Below are positions 1 through 11,360 of a stretch of DNA of 64,000 bases, piece after piece. The notes beneath the pieces were generated by a model. The model searched no databases and had not been told where the DNA came from. It saw only the letters and a list, made by a program, of their open reading frames with translations. The position numbers and the translations under genes are program-made. The DNA is from Glandiceps talaboti. Its lineage: Eukaryota > Hemichordata > Enteropneusta > Spengelidae. Within the stretch, counting starts at the first letter, position 1; each line of letters starts with the position of its first letter. The DNA is taken from positions 3,393,017-3,457,016 of the forward strand of contig NC_135552.1 in the NCBI RefSeq assembly GCF_964340395.1, read 5' to 3'.

Positions 1-29
1 TAAAGAAGACTCGAAATTTATATGTGTCT

Positions 30-225
30 GAGAGAGAGAAAGAGCGAGGGGGGGGAGCTACAGACAGAAGAGAAACAGAGATACAGAGGAAGCAGGGGAA
101 AAAGAAGAGGAGAGAGGGAGAGAGAAAATGAGACAGAGAAAGGGAGCCACAGAAGGAATATAGAGAGGGAGGCAGAGAAAGAGAAAGAGAGCGACAGACC
201 GGAGATGGAGGCAGAGACAGAGAGA
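30..225. repeat. Degenerate GA-rich purine tract
   Basis: Almost pure A/G on the plus strand with many GAGAGA blocks and a G run near position 50. Open frames on both strands here simply follow from the low complexity. Confidence 0.7.
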
Positions 226-690
226 CATAAAGTGACACAGTTGTTATGTAAAGTCGAGTGTACTGAGAACGTGAAACGCATGAAAACCAAGAATATTTGA
301 TGAGGATAGAAGGCACTATACTGTCATAACACCATCGACTAATACGCTCCCCGGCATAGTATCCAACAACATAATTGCAGACCAGGGGTCGAATGTTCTT
401 GAACATCGACAAATGACAATGATTGGTGATCTCTGATACGTTTTCAAAAAATTGACAAGAGGCAGAAAATTCACATATAATTTTAGATACAAATAATTTC
501 TGATCTGTTAATACTGTTATTTTGACATTATTTTTCTTTTTTATATACGTACGTTTCATTTCAATGGCGCTTGTGATTGTAACCATTACAGTTAGGGTCG
601 ACGTCAGTGTTATTGTGTGGCAACTAATTCAGCCATATAGTGTACACAACAATATGACATATACTAGAACGTGTCTTATTATACTGAAGA

Positions 691-725
691 CCAGATGTAA
701 ACTGAATGCCTTCCATAAGGGCAAA
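691..725 (-). mobile_element. Terminal fragment of the inverted-end, tandem-repeat element family
   Basis: On the minus strand this reads CCCTTATGGAAGG followed by CATTCAGTTTACATCTGG, the same terminal block found at 11891-11923 and 61129-61162. It may be the far end of the copy at 1310-1756, or a separate fragment; the sequence between 733 and 1310 is not clearly related. Confidence 0.5.
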
Positions 726-1309
726 CCTTTACATTGTTGTTCCTTCACGCCTTGTCGAAAAGAAAAATCTGCTCTACCAGACATGATATTGTATATCCAT
801 TAGTTACTACATCAATAAATAAAACGTAGCTTTGGAACTCCGGCTGACACATTGCACATAACCGCTTCTGCAAAAATTTAGCTTGGCATATTTTTAACTC
901 CCAGTAACTTGCACTAGAGTCCGCCATTTTTAGACATTGTAAAAACGTAAACCTCAACTGACATCATCTCAAATTTCACACAAAGATGAATTCTTGTATG
1001 CTTTAAATGACTATAGTAAAACGAAATTGGCAAAGTCTTTGTGTTCCAGAATTTGCGGTAGAAAGAGGGGCAATTTGACCCGGAAGTTGAAGCTGACCTG
1101 GTTTGACCGATGATCTTCCCATGCATGCTTTCAAGGCAAACAGAAACACATGGGAGTGCAAACAGGTATCAACGAAGTACAAAAAAAGATTTTCAATTTT
1201 GATTGAGAATGTGTTAATGAGATTGTGAAGAGATGGTATGAATTTATCTCGGCGAATTCTCCAGCAATGTGAAGCGTTTATAGTATGTTGTAGTATAGGC
1301 CTCACCGTA

Positions 1310-1593
1310 GCTAGAGTTTTTACAGATCTAATTACCCAAAATATGCAAATAATTTATTAAAACTAAAATCAGTAATATTTTAAGGACAGATGCAATTTGA
1401 TGTACCAAATTATATTGAATGCATTCTTGAGATATAGCCTAATTATAGAAAAACATTAATTACATAAATAGCTCATTAATATTCATGAATGTTTACCAAA
1501 ACCTAATCAGTTCTCGTCATTACCCTAAAGAACACGTGCACCAAATTTTGTTTGAATTGATTGTCGGTTTTTAGAAAATGGTGATACAGACAG

Positions 1594-1673
<80 letters not shown>

Positions 1674-1756
1674 ACACACACACACAGACAGACACATACA
1701 CACACACACACACACTGACTTTTCATCCCCAATACAAAACCTTCCTTACGGAAGGT
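1310..1756 (-). mobile_element. Inverted-end element copy 1, with embedded (GA)n and (CA)n, in intron 5 of copy A
   Basis: Read on the minus strand, it opens with the near-palindrome ACCTTCCTTACGGAAGGT (1756-1739). A (GT)n/(CT)n microsatellite follows, then sequence closely matching the copy at 11244-11923 (e.g. GGTTTTGGTAAACATTC, AATTAGGCTATATCT). The (GA)n run is 1597-1670 and the (CA)n run about 1671-1715. Its end is only 26 bp past the exon 5 splice donor of the minus-strand PCGF gene (exon ends at 1783). No protein-coding capacity is seen. Confidence 0.65.
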
Positions 1757-1782
1757 AAAAAATAGAAAGAACACCGACTCAC

Positions 1783-4700
1783 ATCATCACTGGCCTCACT
1801 AGCACTATGGTTACTGTCACCGTTGCTTAGCGACATGCGTTTGCGTCCATTCTGTAAAGGTACGTAATACTGTAGAGACATGCTGACTTTTTCGTCGTCT
1901 TTGAACAGAAGAAAATCTTCGTTGACTTCTCCACGGGCCTCGGCATTAGATGCCGCTGTACTTGTACCTGCATGAAGACACACAAACCAACAGTTTTTAT
2001 AACTGAAATATCGCACTTTTGAAATATAATTTGCATCATTTACTTCCTTATATCACTTATTAGACACGTTTACAGTGGCCTACAGTACTGTGAGGTACGC
2101 TAGTAATTTACCACATAACATATTTCGAGTCACCTATTCCTTGTTCTTTCCACTTTTCGTTACGACAAGAAAATATAACATGTAACGAAATTATGCTACA
2201 CATTTTTCCTCGTCGAACGGGGAATTTCACTGTAACAGTGAGTGATCTATGTTACATGGTCGCATACCTACAATTACCCTTCCCCAATTACTACAAGTAC
2301 CCCCTCCCCTCCTACGTTTACTACAAGTCCCCCTCCTCATCTCTGATATAACTCAATACATTCTTGAAGACCTCTGTATAATGAGATCAAACAAACAAAC
2401 AATCAAAGCTGCGATAGAGCAAAGATATCGTAAATGAAAGTTGTGTTGATTAAAAGTGCAGATCGGATTAGGTTCAACATTTGAGACAAACAATGGCCTG
2501 GCAGAGCTCTAGAAAAAAATAGCGCCAATGACGTTGTAGCACAACTGTACAGGTTTTGAAAATGTTTATGCATATGCTAGTCCATGCTAACAATAGGTGT
2601 TCATTTGTTGAATGTCTATCTAGTTGCCTATCCAACCATGTTGCTATCTTTGCGATATACGCGATCATTTGGCTGTTGCTATGGGCGTGGTTATGTTGTT
2701 AGATATATTTGCATACATTTTTGAATGTTTTTGTTCACTTGTGTATGAATTCCTGATATTACCTATGCAATATACGTGATAATTTGTCTGTTGCTATGGG
2801 CATGGTCTGGTTGATAGGCAAATTTACATACATTTTTTGAATGTTTATTCAATTGTTTATTAATCCCCGTTATCTTCCCAATATATGTGATCATTTGGCT
2901 GTTGCTATGGGCGTGGTCTTGTTGCTAGGCAAATTTACATACATTTTTTGAATGTTTATTGAATTGTCTAAGAATCCCTGTTGTTATCTTTGTGAAATAC
3001 ACCACCATTTGGCTATTGCTATGGGCGTGGTCATGGTTGCTAGCATCCACATACACACGCAAACACAGGCAAACAGACGATGGGCGAGCCCTATAGCACT
3101 ACTCAGTGAACTTGTGAACTTGTGCTAAAAATGATCCTACAAGAAATGAATTATGCTAATGCTCTGTAATCCTAATGGCTCAACTGATAAGATTATCTGG
3201 GAATAAATTATGGCCTTTAAAGTGGCCATATCATGGGATGACAAATTGACATTTATTTTGCATAATTAATTCTTTAAGATAATTAGTCTATTATGTTTTC
3301 CTACTTGAAAAACAATGTGAAATATCATCAACCTGTTACCAAGTCCGTGTTTGTAACTCAATAAATTACAAAAAGCTAAAACCTGTGTAAAAAGTGTTAT
3401 TGTACGTACAATAGCAAATACTTTACACACTTTTTCACAGTTTGCAATTTAGGGCTAACAAAAAAGAATGTGTGGTTCCGATTACGCTCAAGTTTAGAAC
3501 AGGTGGGTAGGTAGATTTTTAGTTCAGGTAGTTATGTTTGCCGTTGTTTTCCATAATTATGGTCTCTGTGTTATTGGTTTCTTCTCATCAGATGTACAGC
3601 CATTACAAACTGGAAGAACAGTTTTATATCGTCTTTTAAGTTGATGTCAGTTTCCGCATCCACTATTTCTGGCGAGACTTCGCAATTTTCGCGATTTTAT
3701 TATTTTTTTCTCGAATACGTAAAAAAATAGTTTAGTGTCGGCGCGAAAAACTAGGTGGGGGTCGGGTAACCGGAACTAACAATTTATTTTAGGCCTTACA
3801 AAAAAGGATTTAGTATATGCTGTTTTTCCAAGTATAAAAAACATAGTAATAGAGTTGGTTTAGGAATTAAAAATACAAAATAAATGAATACCCATTTGTC
3901 ATCCATACAGCCAACTGCATCATGTACATACTTTGACAGTGATTTAGACAAATGTGAGACTATCAATGAAGTGACAGCTAACACTCGAATCTTTACTTAG
4001 AGCACGTCAATCCCCTCAAAACAATTGCAAACTTCATCATTTGCTAAAACATTACGTTCGATTGAAAGGTTAACCTTGGGGTACTTTCAATGAGAAAACA
4101 CGTAGCAATAATTGTAGCAATAAATTCATTTCACTGAGGAATTGGTGTTATATTTTAATGACATTTAGTATGAATATCGTGACACTTAATGTCCCATATC
4201 ATTTGTAATATTTGGCGAAAACGTCATTAAAATAGGCATAGGTATCTGACAATGGTGAATGTCAATGTCGAATCATAAACTTACTTGCTGCGTTTGGATT
4301 TTTCGCATAAAAATCTCGTCTTCGTTTCATTTCGTCTGCGTAAAAGAAGAGATATTAAAAGAATATTATGACAGAACCCCTTGACGCACGAGTGTCAGTG
4401 TGGCGTACTCGGGGGTATTTGTACAAGTGTTTGCGGTGTTCTCTACGGTCATACCTTCTCGAGCGTAGTAAGTGAAAGCAGAAAACACTGCAAGCATGAG
4501 TGCAAATACCCCTGGGTACTCACGTAGCATGGGGATCTGTTATTTTACACATGTTTATCCGAGATAACAATAGAATGCGTTTGCGAACGATCACGTCCAC
4601 ATTTGCATATCATTTGCATGCAGGTATGTAATAATTTCGGTATTGCACTGCAGTGAAAATACCAGTGCAAAATGTAGTATGCACGCGAAACGGTGCAAGT

Positions 4701-7700
4701 AATCTCTGGTACATATGATGTGTAATAAGTATAAATATGCCATATGCCATGTTTGTAATTATGTATAAAAGTTAAAATAAAATACACAATACTAAGCATA
4801 AACCCAAGCACACTGTGATTCAAGAAATAAATAAAAATTGTACCGTAACGGTGTGATTTGAGATAAAATCAGTAATTTGACCGAGTAAGTTAACGTAAAC
4901 TTCACTAAATTGACAATTGTATGGTAATTCCTAACTCAGATATTAGCTGTGTATAATGTTCACCATCACAGGAAACTTGCCAGTGACTGCTCTGTTGAGA
5001 TACGACACCATCGTAGTCTACCAGTACTTACCTCGAAATAATGCCGGCACTAATTTATAGACGATGTTTTGTAGTGTTCTATCAGGCCTATAGATAAAGG
5101 AACAGTAAAAAGAGTTATGATAGTTTGAAGTCACGTGTCATCACAACAAATCACTGCGGAACTATTGCAGGTAAAATTGATGTGCGTTTTTTATAACAGG
5201 CCTCGTGTTTGTCACATGAAAAGACAGCGCCACAAACGACTCATTGTTTACTCTGTGACAGCCTTCCGGGTTACTTCAATATGACGTCATATACGGCTGG
5301 AGATCAAGGGTCATTACCTGATATTCAACAGTGGTCGGGTCTTGTGGACTTGTGCGTCACATACAGGACAATATTTGCTTGTTTCCAAGTAACGAACGAT
5401 GCATGTCTTGCAGACTGTGGGAATATAAAAACACGTATAAAATATCATGTTACTTAATCATATTTATACGAATACTTTTCTTCCTAACATTGCATATTAT
5501 TATGTAAAATTTACGAAATATATTCTCATGAGTATGAAGAGAGCTTGACCGGCAACACGTACAACGTGTACTTGGGTATTATTCGACAGTTTCGGCTTCA
5601 TATCACACGAAACTACGTCTCTGCATAAATGCAATTTCATACTATTAAGGTAAAACAAAAAATAAATGTTTGCTTCCGATAACATGACTTAAAAAGAAAT
5701 ATAATATGATTGTCTTTCATTTACTTCACACCTCCTCAAACTCTCGCGAAGTATCGTGACCCACAAATACCTTATCTTGGGGTCGAAGTAATTTTTAAAA
5801 AACTTAAACAAAATACAATTCTGACCTACCTAACCCACTTTCTTAAGTCATGTTATCGGAAACATACATTTATTTGGTCTATGTACATGCCAGAGATATG
5901 AGGGATGGACGGACGGAACCCAACAAATAAGCCCCCTTCGGGCTAAGCTGTGCCCATTGGAGCTAAAACCCCTGGTTTCTCCCTGGAATTCTATTTTTAA
6001 AAAGGTGACTACAGTACTATTGAGGCAAATAGAAATACATTACAAAAAAAAATTAGGGTCGGGAGCATAAACTAGGGTTGGTCGGGTTATCGATCGGAAA
6101 CACACTAATTTTTTTTATTTGGCCTTATGAAGAGTAATTGAGCTTACTGAAATCTAACACTTGATGACAAATATAACGTTACACGGGAGAACATACAAGA
6201 ATTATAGTTACAATAGTCGAACATAGTCCTATCCAACTGAATCGTTCATTTTGGATTTGGAAAGCTATTCTTACGGCAAAGCCTATATGGTGATGAATGA
6301 CGTCCTCAAGTAGTGATATGAATTAAATCAGATCAAATAATACATATGCCAACGACTTCATATTTATAATAGTAAAACTAATTTTTAAAAATTTTGTAAA
6401 ATCAAATTTGAAATTCGTAATTGTAGTATTTTACATACACCATGCATCACTACAACTACATTTGATTCATTTCCAATTAAGACAAGACTGATTCATAAAT
6501 TCTGTTCCCTAAATTCGAGTGTGACCGTGTCATCATACAACAACAGAAAACCTAAAATAGAATAGTTCATTACACTACACTATTTACGCCATTGAAAACG
6601 TTATTGAGTTACGTCTGCTCATTTCATGGAAGAGTTTGAATCCCCTGAGAGGTAAACCCCCCTCCCCTCCCCTCCCCAAACACATTTTCTCTCTTTGAAA
6701 ATAGAAATAATAAAACACATTCTATGCGTTAATATCATACGTAATGGTGTGTCGTTCTGTTACGAACATTTTGCAATAGAATGCATGGCAATTGAATATA
6801 ATAAATATACATTTGATTTGTGAACGAATGTGATTGCTCATATGATTTTGATCAATACATGATATGAACGAGTTTCCGCAAACTCTATCTGTAAAATATC
6901 CATGCTTCCATGTCTGTCCGAGTTTTATCGACCACATAAACCGAAAATTGGTGTAAACAGGATGTTTTCCTAGTTCTGACAACTGACAAACATACAAATC
7001 TACATCCACAAGTTTAAACGTATGTATGTATGTATGTATGTATGTATGTATGTATGTATGTATGTATGTATGTATGTATGTGTATGTGTGTGTATGTATG
7101 TATGTATGTATGTATGTATGTATGTATGTATGTATGTATGTATGTATGTATGTATGTAGGTATGTATGTATGTATGTATGTATGTATGTATGTATGTATG
7201 TATGTTTGTCTGTCTGTCTGTCTGTATGTATGTGTGCGCGTGCGTGCGTGCGTATGTATGTATGTATGTATGTATGTATGTATGTATGTATGTATGTATG
7301 TATGTATGTATGTATGTGTGTGTGTGTGTGCACGCACGCACGCGCACCTACACATTAAATTATTCTTAAAACTTAACTAGCCATCGCTTACAATGTTATA
7401 TATATCTACGTTTATAATAATATTTTCTAACGTAAGATAGAGTTAAATTCAAACAGAGCGTAATGTCGCATTTGCGTGACTATCAACATTACGGTGTACG
7501 TGTGAACAAATTACAACAATAGTCATATATGTGAAAATCTGAATGGATCGCGTATGGAAACCACACGGCCGTTATGGTATGTCGTGACTAGACTATCTAC
7601 TCTATGAATGACAGTCGGAGTACTTTGGGTCACCGAAAGTAGGTCAGTACTGGCTATATAGTACTTACAGGAATGCAGACATTCAATAATGGTTGTTGCA

Positions 7701-7780
7701 TCGATGAAGTATCCGCCGCACAGGACACACATAAGATGAGGGTTTAATTCCGTCATCTTCAGTTTGGTCGCTCGATTCAT
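1783..7780 (-). CDS. Polycomb group RING finger protein, Bmi1/Mel-18 (PCGF2/4) class, copy A; partial, 3' part beyond left edge
   Basis: Five coding exons read on the minus strand: 7780-7669, 5414-5318, 5087-5032, 4335-4285 and 1967-1783 (112, 97, 56, 51 and 185 nt), all with GT-AG borders. They join in frame to the first 167 residues. A complete C3HC4 RING is visible: C18, C21, C34, H36, C39, C42, C53, C56, inside the family-typical [16 protein letters not shown] and [11 protein letters not shown] segments. A basic KRRR follows at residues 92-95, then an acidic, Ser/Asn-rich linker in exon 5. Known for the family: PCGF2/4 proteins pair through the RING with RING1-type E3 ligases in canonical PRC1 and help place H2A Lys119 ubiquitin in the nucleus. 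The RAWUL exons expected next are not found at 1-1780, so the gene runs off the window. The start is the family-conserved MNR methionine, one base after a TTGCAG acceptor, so at least one 5' non-coding exon exists. Very confident on family; BMI1 versus PCGF2 orthology cannot be decided. Confidence 0.95.
2640..3130 (+). repeat. Tandem repeat of about 111-115 bp, four copies, with an element-like end
   Basis: The core GTTGCTATGGGCGTGGT recurs with starts near 2675, 2790, 2901 and 3015. Each core is followed by a TACATTTTTTGAATGTTTAT block. The array ends in CACACGCAAACACAGGC, then CCTATAGCACTACTCAGTGA and TTGTGCTAA. That end resembles the end of the LINE tail near 17905-17942 (CCTATAGCACTGCTGAAC, TTGTGCTAA), so this is probably the 3' part of a related element. 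It lies in intron 4 of copy A. Confidence 0.65.
3383..3445. repeat. Imperfect inverted repeat around a 16-bp perfect palindrome
   Basis: TATTGTACGTACAATA is perfectly palindromic. It is flanked by CTGTGTAAAAAGTG on the left and CACTTTTTCACAG on the right, which are near inverses. It abuts the MITE-like element and may be part of it or a separate small foldback. Confidence 0.4.
3448..3800. mobile_element. MITE-like element with imperfect terminal inverted repeats, copy 1
   Basis: The left end carries TTAGGGCTAAC then GTGTGGTTCCGATTACGCTC. The right end carries GGTAACCGGAACTAACAA then TTTTAGGCCTTA, which is its imperfect inverse. The interior matches 26050-26420 through long shared blocks such as GGTTTCTTCTCATCAGATGT and TTTTCGCGATTTTATT. 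It has no coding capacity, which fits a non-autonomous DNA transposon sitting in intron 4 of copy A. Confidence 0.6.
4371..4543. mobile_element. Foldback (long inverted repeat) element upstream of exon 4 of copy A
   Basis: The left arm, with GTACTCGGGGGTATTTGTAC and AGTGTTTGCGGTGTTCTC, is inversely matched by the right arm, with GAAAACACTGCAAGC and GCAAATACCCCTGGGTAC. Outer ends ACAGAACCCC and GGGGATCTGT also pair. Arms are roughly 60-70 bp with mismatches and indels. The element ends about 36 bp from the splice acceptor of the 4335-4285 exon. No coding capacity. Confidence 0.6.
5925..6130. mobile_element. Partial MITE-like end of the same family as 3448-3800
   Basis: GGTTGGTCGGGTTATCGATC followed by GGAAACACACTAATTTT and TTTGGCCTTA resembles the right end of the 3448-3800 and 26050-26420 elements. 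Upstream is GGACGGACGGAACCC and GCCCCCTTCGGGCT, a short hairpin. This is a decayed fragment in intron 1 of copy A. Confidence 0.4.
7020..7340. repeat. (TATG)n microsatellite with GTCT and GT/GC interruptions
   Basis: About 320 bp of ATGT tetranucleotides, interrupted near 7205 by TGTC repeats and near 7235 by GCGTGCGTGCG. It ends in (GT)n and a CACGCACGCACGCG tail. It lies in intron 1 of copy A. All frames are open across it, so reading frames of more than 100 codons here are artefacts. Confidence 0.97.
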
Positions 7781-7781
7781 T

Positions 7782-9450
7782 CTGCAAGATTAAAGAGATG
7801 AAATAGTGATATACTATGGCTAAGTATTATCATACTTCTCACTTGGGCTATGTGTAGTGACAGTCCAGTACAGTCAAACTGTTTTCTAAAACAGTTTCCC
7901 ATAGTTGTCTTATAGGTACGTGTAATAAACATAACCCGTATTGACAAACGAAGACTTGCAGTTATTATTCGGGGTCGGGGTACGGGTTTCCTGTTCAATC
8001 ATGTATAGCGAAAATTGCTGTTGTCTCTTGTAATCAACCTCCCCGGTAAAATGAATGACAACACAACTAACCACTTGACGAGAAAACTGGTCAGTCAATC
8101 AAAAACAAAACAAAATATATGAATATTTACATGAACCCATGACGTCACTTGAATTTTACACAATCATGTTTTCCAACTACGCCCTGAGCCTGCGTATTTG
8201 TGTTGGAATGCGTTGTGGCACCACCTAGGGCGTACTTCGTGACATCATGATTCTCGTACGTCATCATGACACGTGAACAATTGATTCAACGGCGCCATTC
8301 ATACAATTAGGCAATCATTTTAAAGCTTTATTGACGCGGATTTGTGTTTGACGATGCCATCAATAACATGTTTTGAGTTGTGCACGAAATCAGCGGGTCG
8401 GAATATTGGACCCAAAATTGGAATGGTCATTGAAAAAATATACTTTTTAATAAAAGGCAAAGGAATTTGAGGTTTGATTTTTAAAACAGTTCTCGATTGC
8501 GTGACAGACATCAAAAAGTTAACTCACGGGATGATCCACGTCCATTATGTTCAAGACGATATTGATTTCAACTATTACAGAGATGAACTGGTAAAGAACG
8601 ATTTTTTATCTGGAAAATGTACGTCTGTACCGTTATTGATTCCTTATCATGATGATATATTTGTACATGAATATAATTAAAATGGTACATTGTAGGCACA
8701 TCTCAATTCTCCGTCTATACATTTAATGTTCATGAAATATTTATATAGCTTTCATTATCTTCGATGGATTGATAGCCCTTTCTCTCATAGTCTACGAATT
8801 CTCTGCGACTCCTTGCCTGTTAACGTTTATATGGTTTTTTGCTCAATTGATATAGGTGCCGTAACAGATCACGTGAGAACTCAAATCGCGGGTTTACTGA
8901 TAATAATTAGGTTGAAGTACAGATAAATGATTTGTGGGTATCACTTCAGGAACTCATTAATTAATGAAATGGAGATACCAGAACAATAAATGGTGAAATT
9001 AATGAAGCACTTCCACCGAAAGAACTAAAGTTATAAATACAGAATAAAAGAAACTGCGAATTAATGACAGAAAGCCCCACACCACGAAATGAGTACTATG
9101 AAGTTAGATCGAAATAAACGAAATTCGATGTGTGACTTCAGCAAAAATAAAAACATCACAAAAATGGAGAGCGTCACATGAAACCAATGGGTGGATACAT
9201 TAAATTGAATGATACGAAACCAAGAAATTAAATCAATATCACAAACAAAAAACTAATGAAATACAACACTAAAATTAAACAACAACATAGAATACATGAA
9301 ATTAATTCGAACCAACGCAGAAGGTAAAAATGAAACGCGAATCAAAGAAATGATACAGAATTAAACAGTGAAACAAGACAAGGAATAACGGGAAATAAAA
9401 CAGAGGATGAAAGTAATGAAATGATTTATCAATCAACTAAAAATGTGACA
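7782..9450. other. Intergenic sequence upstream of copy A
   Basis: The promoter and 5' non-coding exon of copy A should lie here or further out, but no core promoter can be named. A short inverted pair (TACGCCCT at about 8177, AGGGCGTA at about 8227) and several TGACGTCA/TACGTCA-like sites occur near 8140-8270. Otherwise only the unrecognised frame at 8474-8680 stands out. Confidence 0.3.
8474..8680 (+). other. Unrecognised short open frame of 68 codons
   Basis: ATG to TAA. Composition is protein-like, with mixed acidic and hydrophobic residues and no simple repeat, e.g. LTHGMIHVHYVQDD and PLLIPYHDDIFVHEYN. I recognise no family. It lies upstream of copy A on the opposite strand. It could be a lone ORF, a fragment of a decayed element, or chance. 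No splice context was established. Confidence 0.15.
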
Positions 9451-9464
9451 CATGCCATCAATGA

Positions 9465-10290
9465 AATGGTGAAATGGGCACATGAATCAATGAAATATGA
9501 ATCAATGAAATGAACACTGATATGGAACTGACGAAATGAGCACATGAATTCGGTGAAATGAACACAATGAAATCAGTGAAATGAGAGCATGAAATCAATG
9601 AAATGGGTACATTAAAACGGTGAAATGACCACATGAAATCGGTGAAATGAGAGCATGAAATCAATGAAATGGGTACATTAAAACGGTGAAATGACCACAT
9701 GAAATCGGTGAAATGAGAGCATGAAATCAATGAAATGGGTACATTAAAACGGTGAAATGACCACATGAATTCGGTGAAATGAGAGCATGAAATCAATGAA
9801 ATTGGTACATTAAAACGGTGAAATGACCACATGAAATCGGTGAAATGAACACAATGAAATCAGTGAAATGGGCACATGAAATCAGTGAAATGGGAACATG
9901 AAATCGGTGAAATGAACACATGAAATCAGTGTAATGGGCACATGAAATCGGTGAAATGAACACATGAAATCAGTGTAATGAACACATGAAATCAGTGTAA
10001 TGGGCACATGAAATCGGTGAAACGAACACATGAAATCAGGGATCAGAAATGGCCACCTGAAGACAGTAAAATAGGCACATGAAATCAGTGAAATAGGCAC
10101 ATGAAATCGGTGAAATGAACACAAGAAATCAGTGAAATGGGTACACAGAATCGATGAAATGGGTACAAGAAATTGGTGAAATGACAGCATGACATCAATG
10201 AAATGTGAATCGTTAATGATGATATGAACACGTGATTTCGGTAGAATGAGAGCATGACATCTACGAAATTGAAAATGAATCAATGAAATG
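9465..10290. repeat. 21-bp minisatellite array with a 63-bp higher-order repeat
   Basis: The monomer is about GAAATCGGTGAAATGAACACAT, varying at GG/CA and GAACAC/GGGCAC positions. Between about 9580 and 9840 three variant monomers (GAGAGC, GGTACATTAAAA and GACCAC types) repeat as a 63-bp unit about four times. Because 21 is divisible by 3, the minus strand stays open as a 7-residue repeat. That frame is a by-product and is not called a gene. Confidence 0.95.
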
Positions 10291-10311
10291 GACACATAGC
10301 TCACGGAAGAA

Positions 10312-10597
10312 CACAAACCCTTGTGGGACCAGCACCTCCATACTGAGTAGTGCTGGTCCCACAAGGGTTTGTGCTCCATACTATAGTGCTGGTCCCACAA
10401 GGGTTTGTGCTCCATACTTGTGGGCCCAGCACTACTCAGTATGGAGCACAAACCCTTGTGGGGCCAGCACTGCTCAGTGTGGAGCACAAACCCTTGTGAG
10501 TCCAGCACTATAGTATGGAGCACAACCCCTTGTGAGTCCAGCACTATAGTATGGAGCACAAACCCTTGTGAGTCCAGCACTATAGTATGGAGCACAA
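10312..10597. repeat. 36-bp minisatellite containing an internal inversion
   Basis: The unit is about AGCACTATAGTATGGAGCAC followed by AAACCCTTGTGAGTCC. From about 10350 to 10414 the units run in the opposite orientation; before and after they run forward. The first junction makes a perfect 24-bp inverted repeat (10312-10335 with 10350-10373) around a 14-base loop. Confidence 0.93.
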
Positions 10598-11243
10598 AAT
10601 CGAGTAAACGGTTAAAAGAACTACATAAACTTTTCAGTCTGTAAGAATTGTAATCTAAGCTCAGAATCATGAGATTGCTCTGGCAACTGTTTAGGAGCGA
10701 TAATTTGCTTGACTACAATCATTTTTTTCTATTATTTATACATCAATTCTTATAGTCCGAAATGTATTGATATTGTCGTGTTTCAATTGTTACAGTAGTG
10801 TTTATTAATATTTGTGGACATCATTGAACTAGACGTGTCATCATAAACTAGGATTGAAATTGACACATTTTAATTGCTTTTTTTGTAGTCAACCCGATTG
10901 TGGAGACGAATTCCATCGACGTATGTAACAAGCTGAAATTCCCTCCATATAATTCAATGCTTTTGGATGAACATATTATGCCAGCTGTAGGCTTAATTGC
11001 CAGACAAGTCGGTACAGTATTGTAGTTCTTGTTCTGCACGACGGATTACTCTTGATTTTAATGGTACAGTTTGACCCATTACCCCGTGGCTGAGGTCTGC
11101 ATCATAGTCCACGTGCGTACTTTATTTCGATTCGGAAGGAAAGTGAATATACGTTTAGGTGAAAGTGTAGCAAGTAGACATGATTCTTGAGATAGCTCGC
11201 TGGGGTGTGAAAGTAGTCAACAATTCACACTGGTTTCTTATTT

Positions 11244-11282
11244 ACCTTCCGTCAGGGAAGGTTATAAGTTAGGGATGAAAAA

Positions 11283-11360
<78 letters not shown>

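Noticed and set aside
1-1780. Search for the RAWUL exons of copy A at the left edge
   Set aside because: No minus-strand match to [12 protein letters not shown] or TLMDIAY-type sequence was found, so the remaining exons are taken to lie outside the window.
6722-7380. Frames of 110-203 codons with His-Thr or Met-Tyr-Val-Cys repeats
   Set aside because: Translation of the (TATG)n microsatellite.
9458-10670. Minus-strand frames of 124 and 262 codons with His/Phe/Ser repeats
   Set aside because: Product of the 21-bp repeat (a multiple of 3) running into the 36-bp array; not protein-like outside the repeats.
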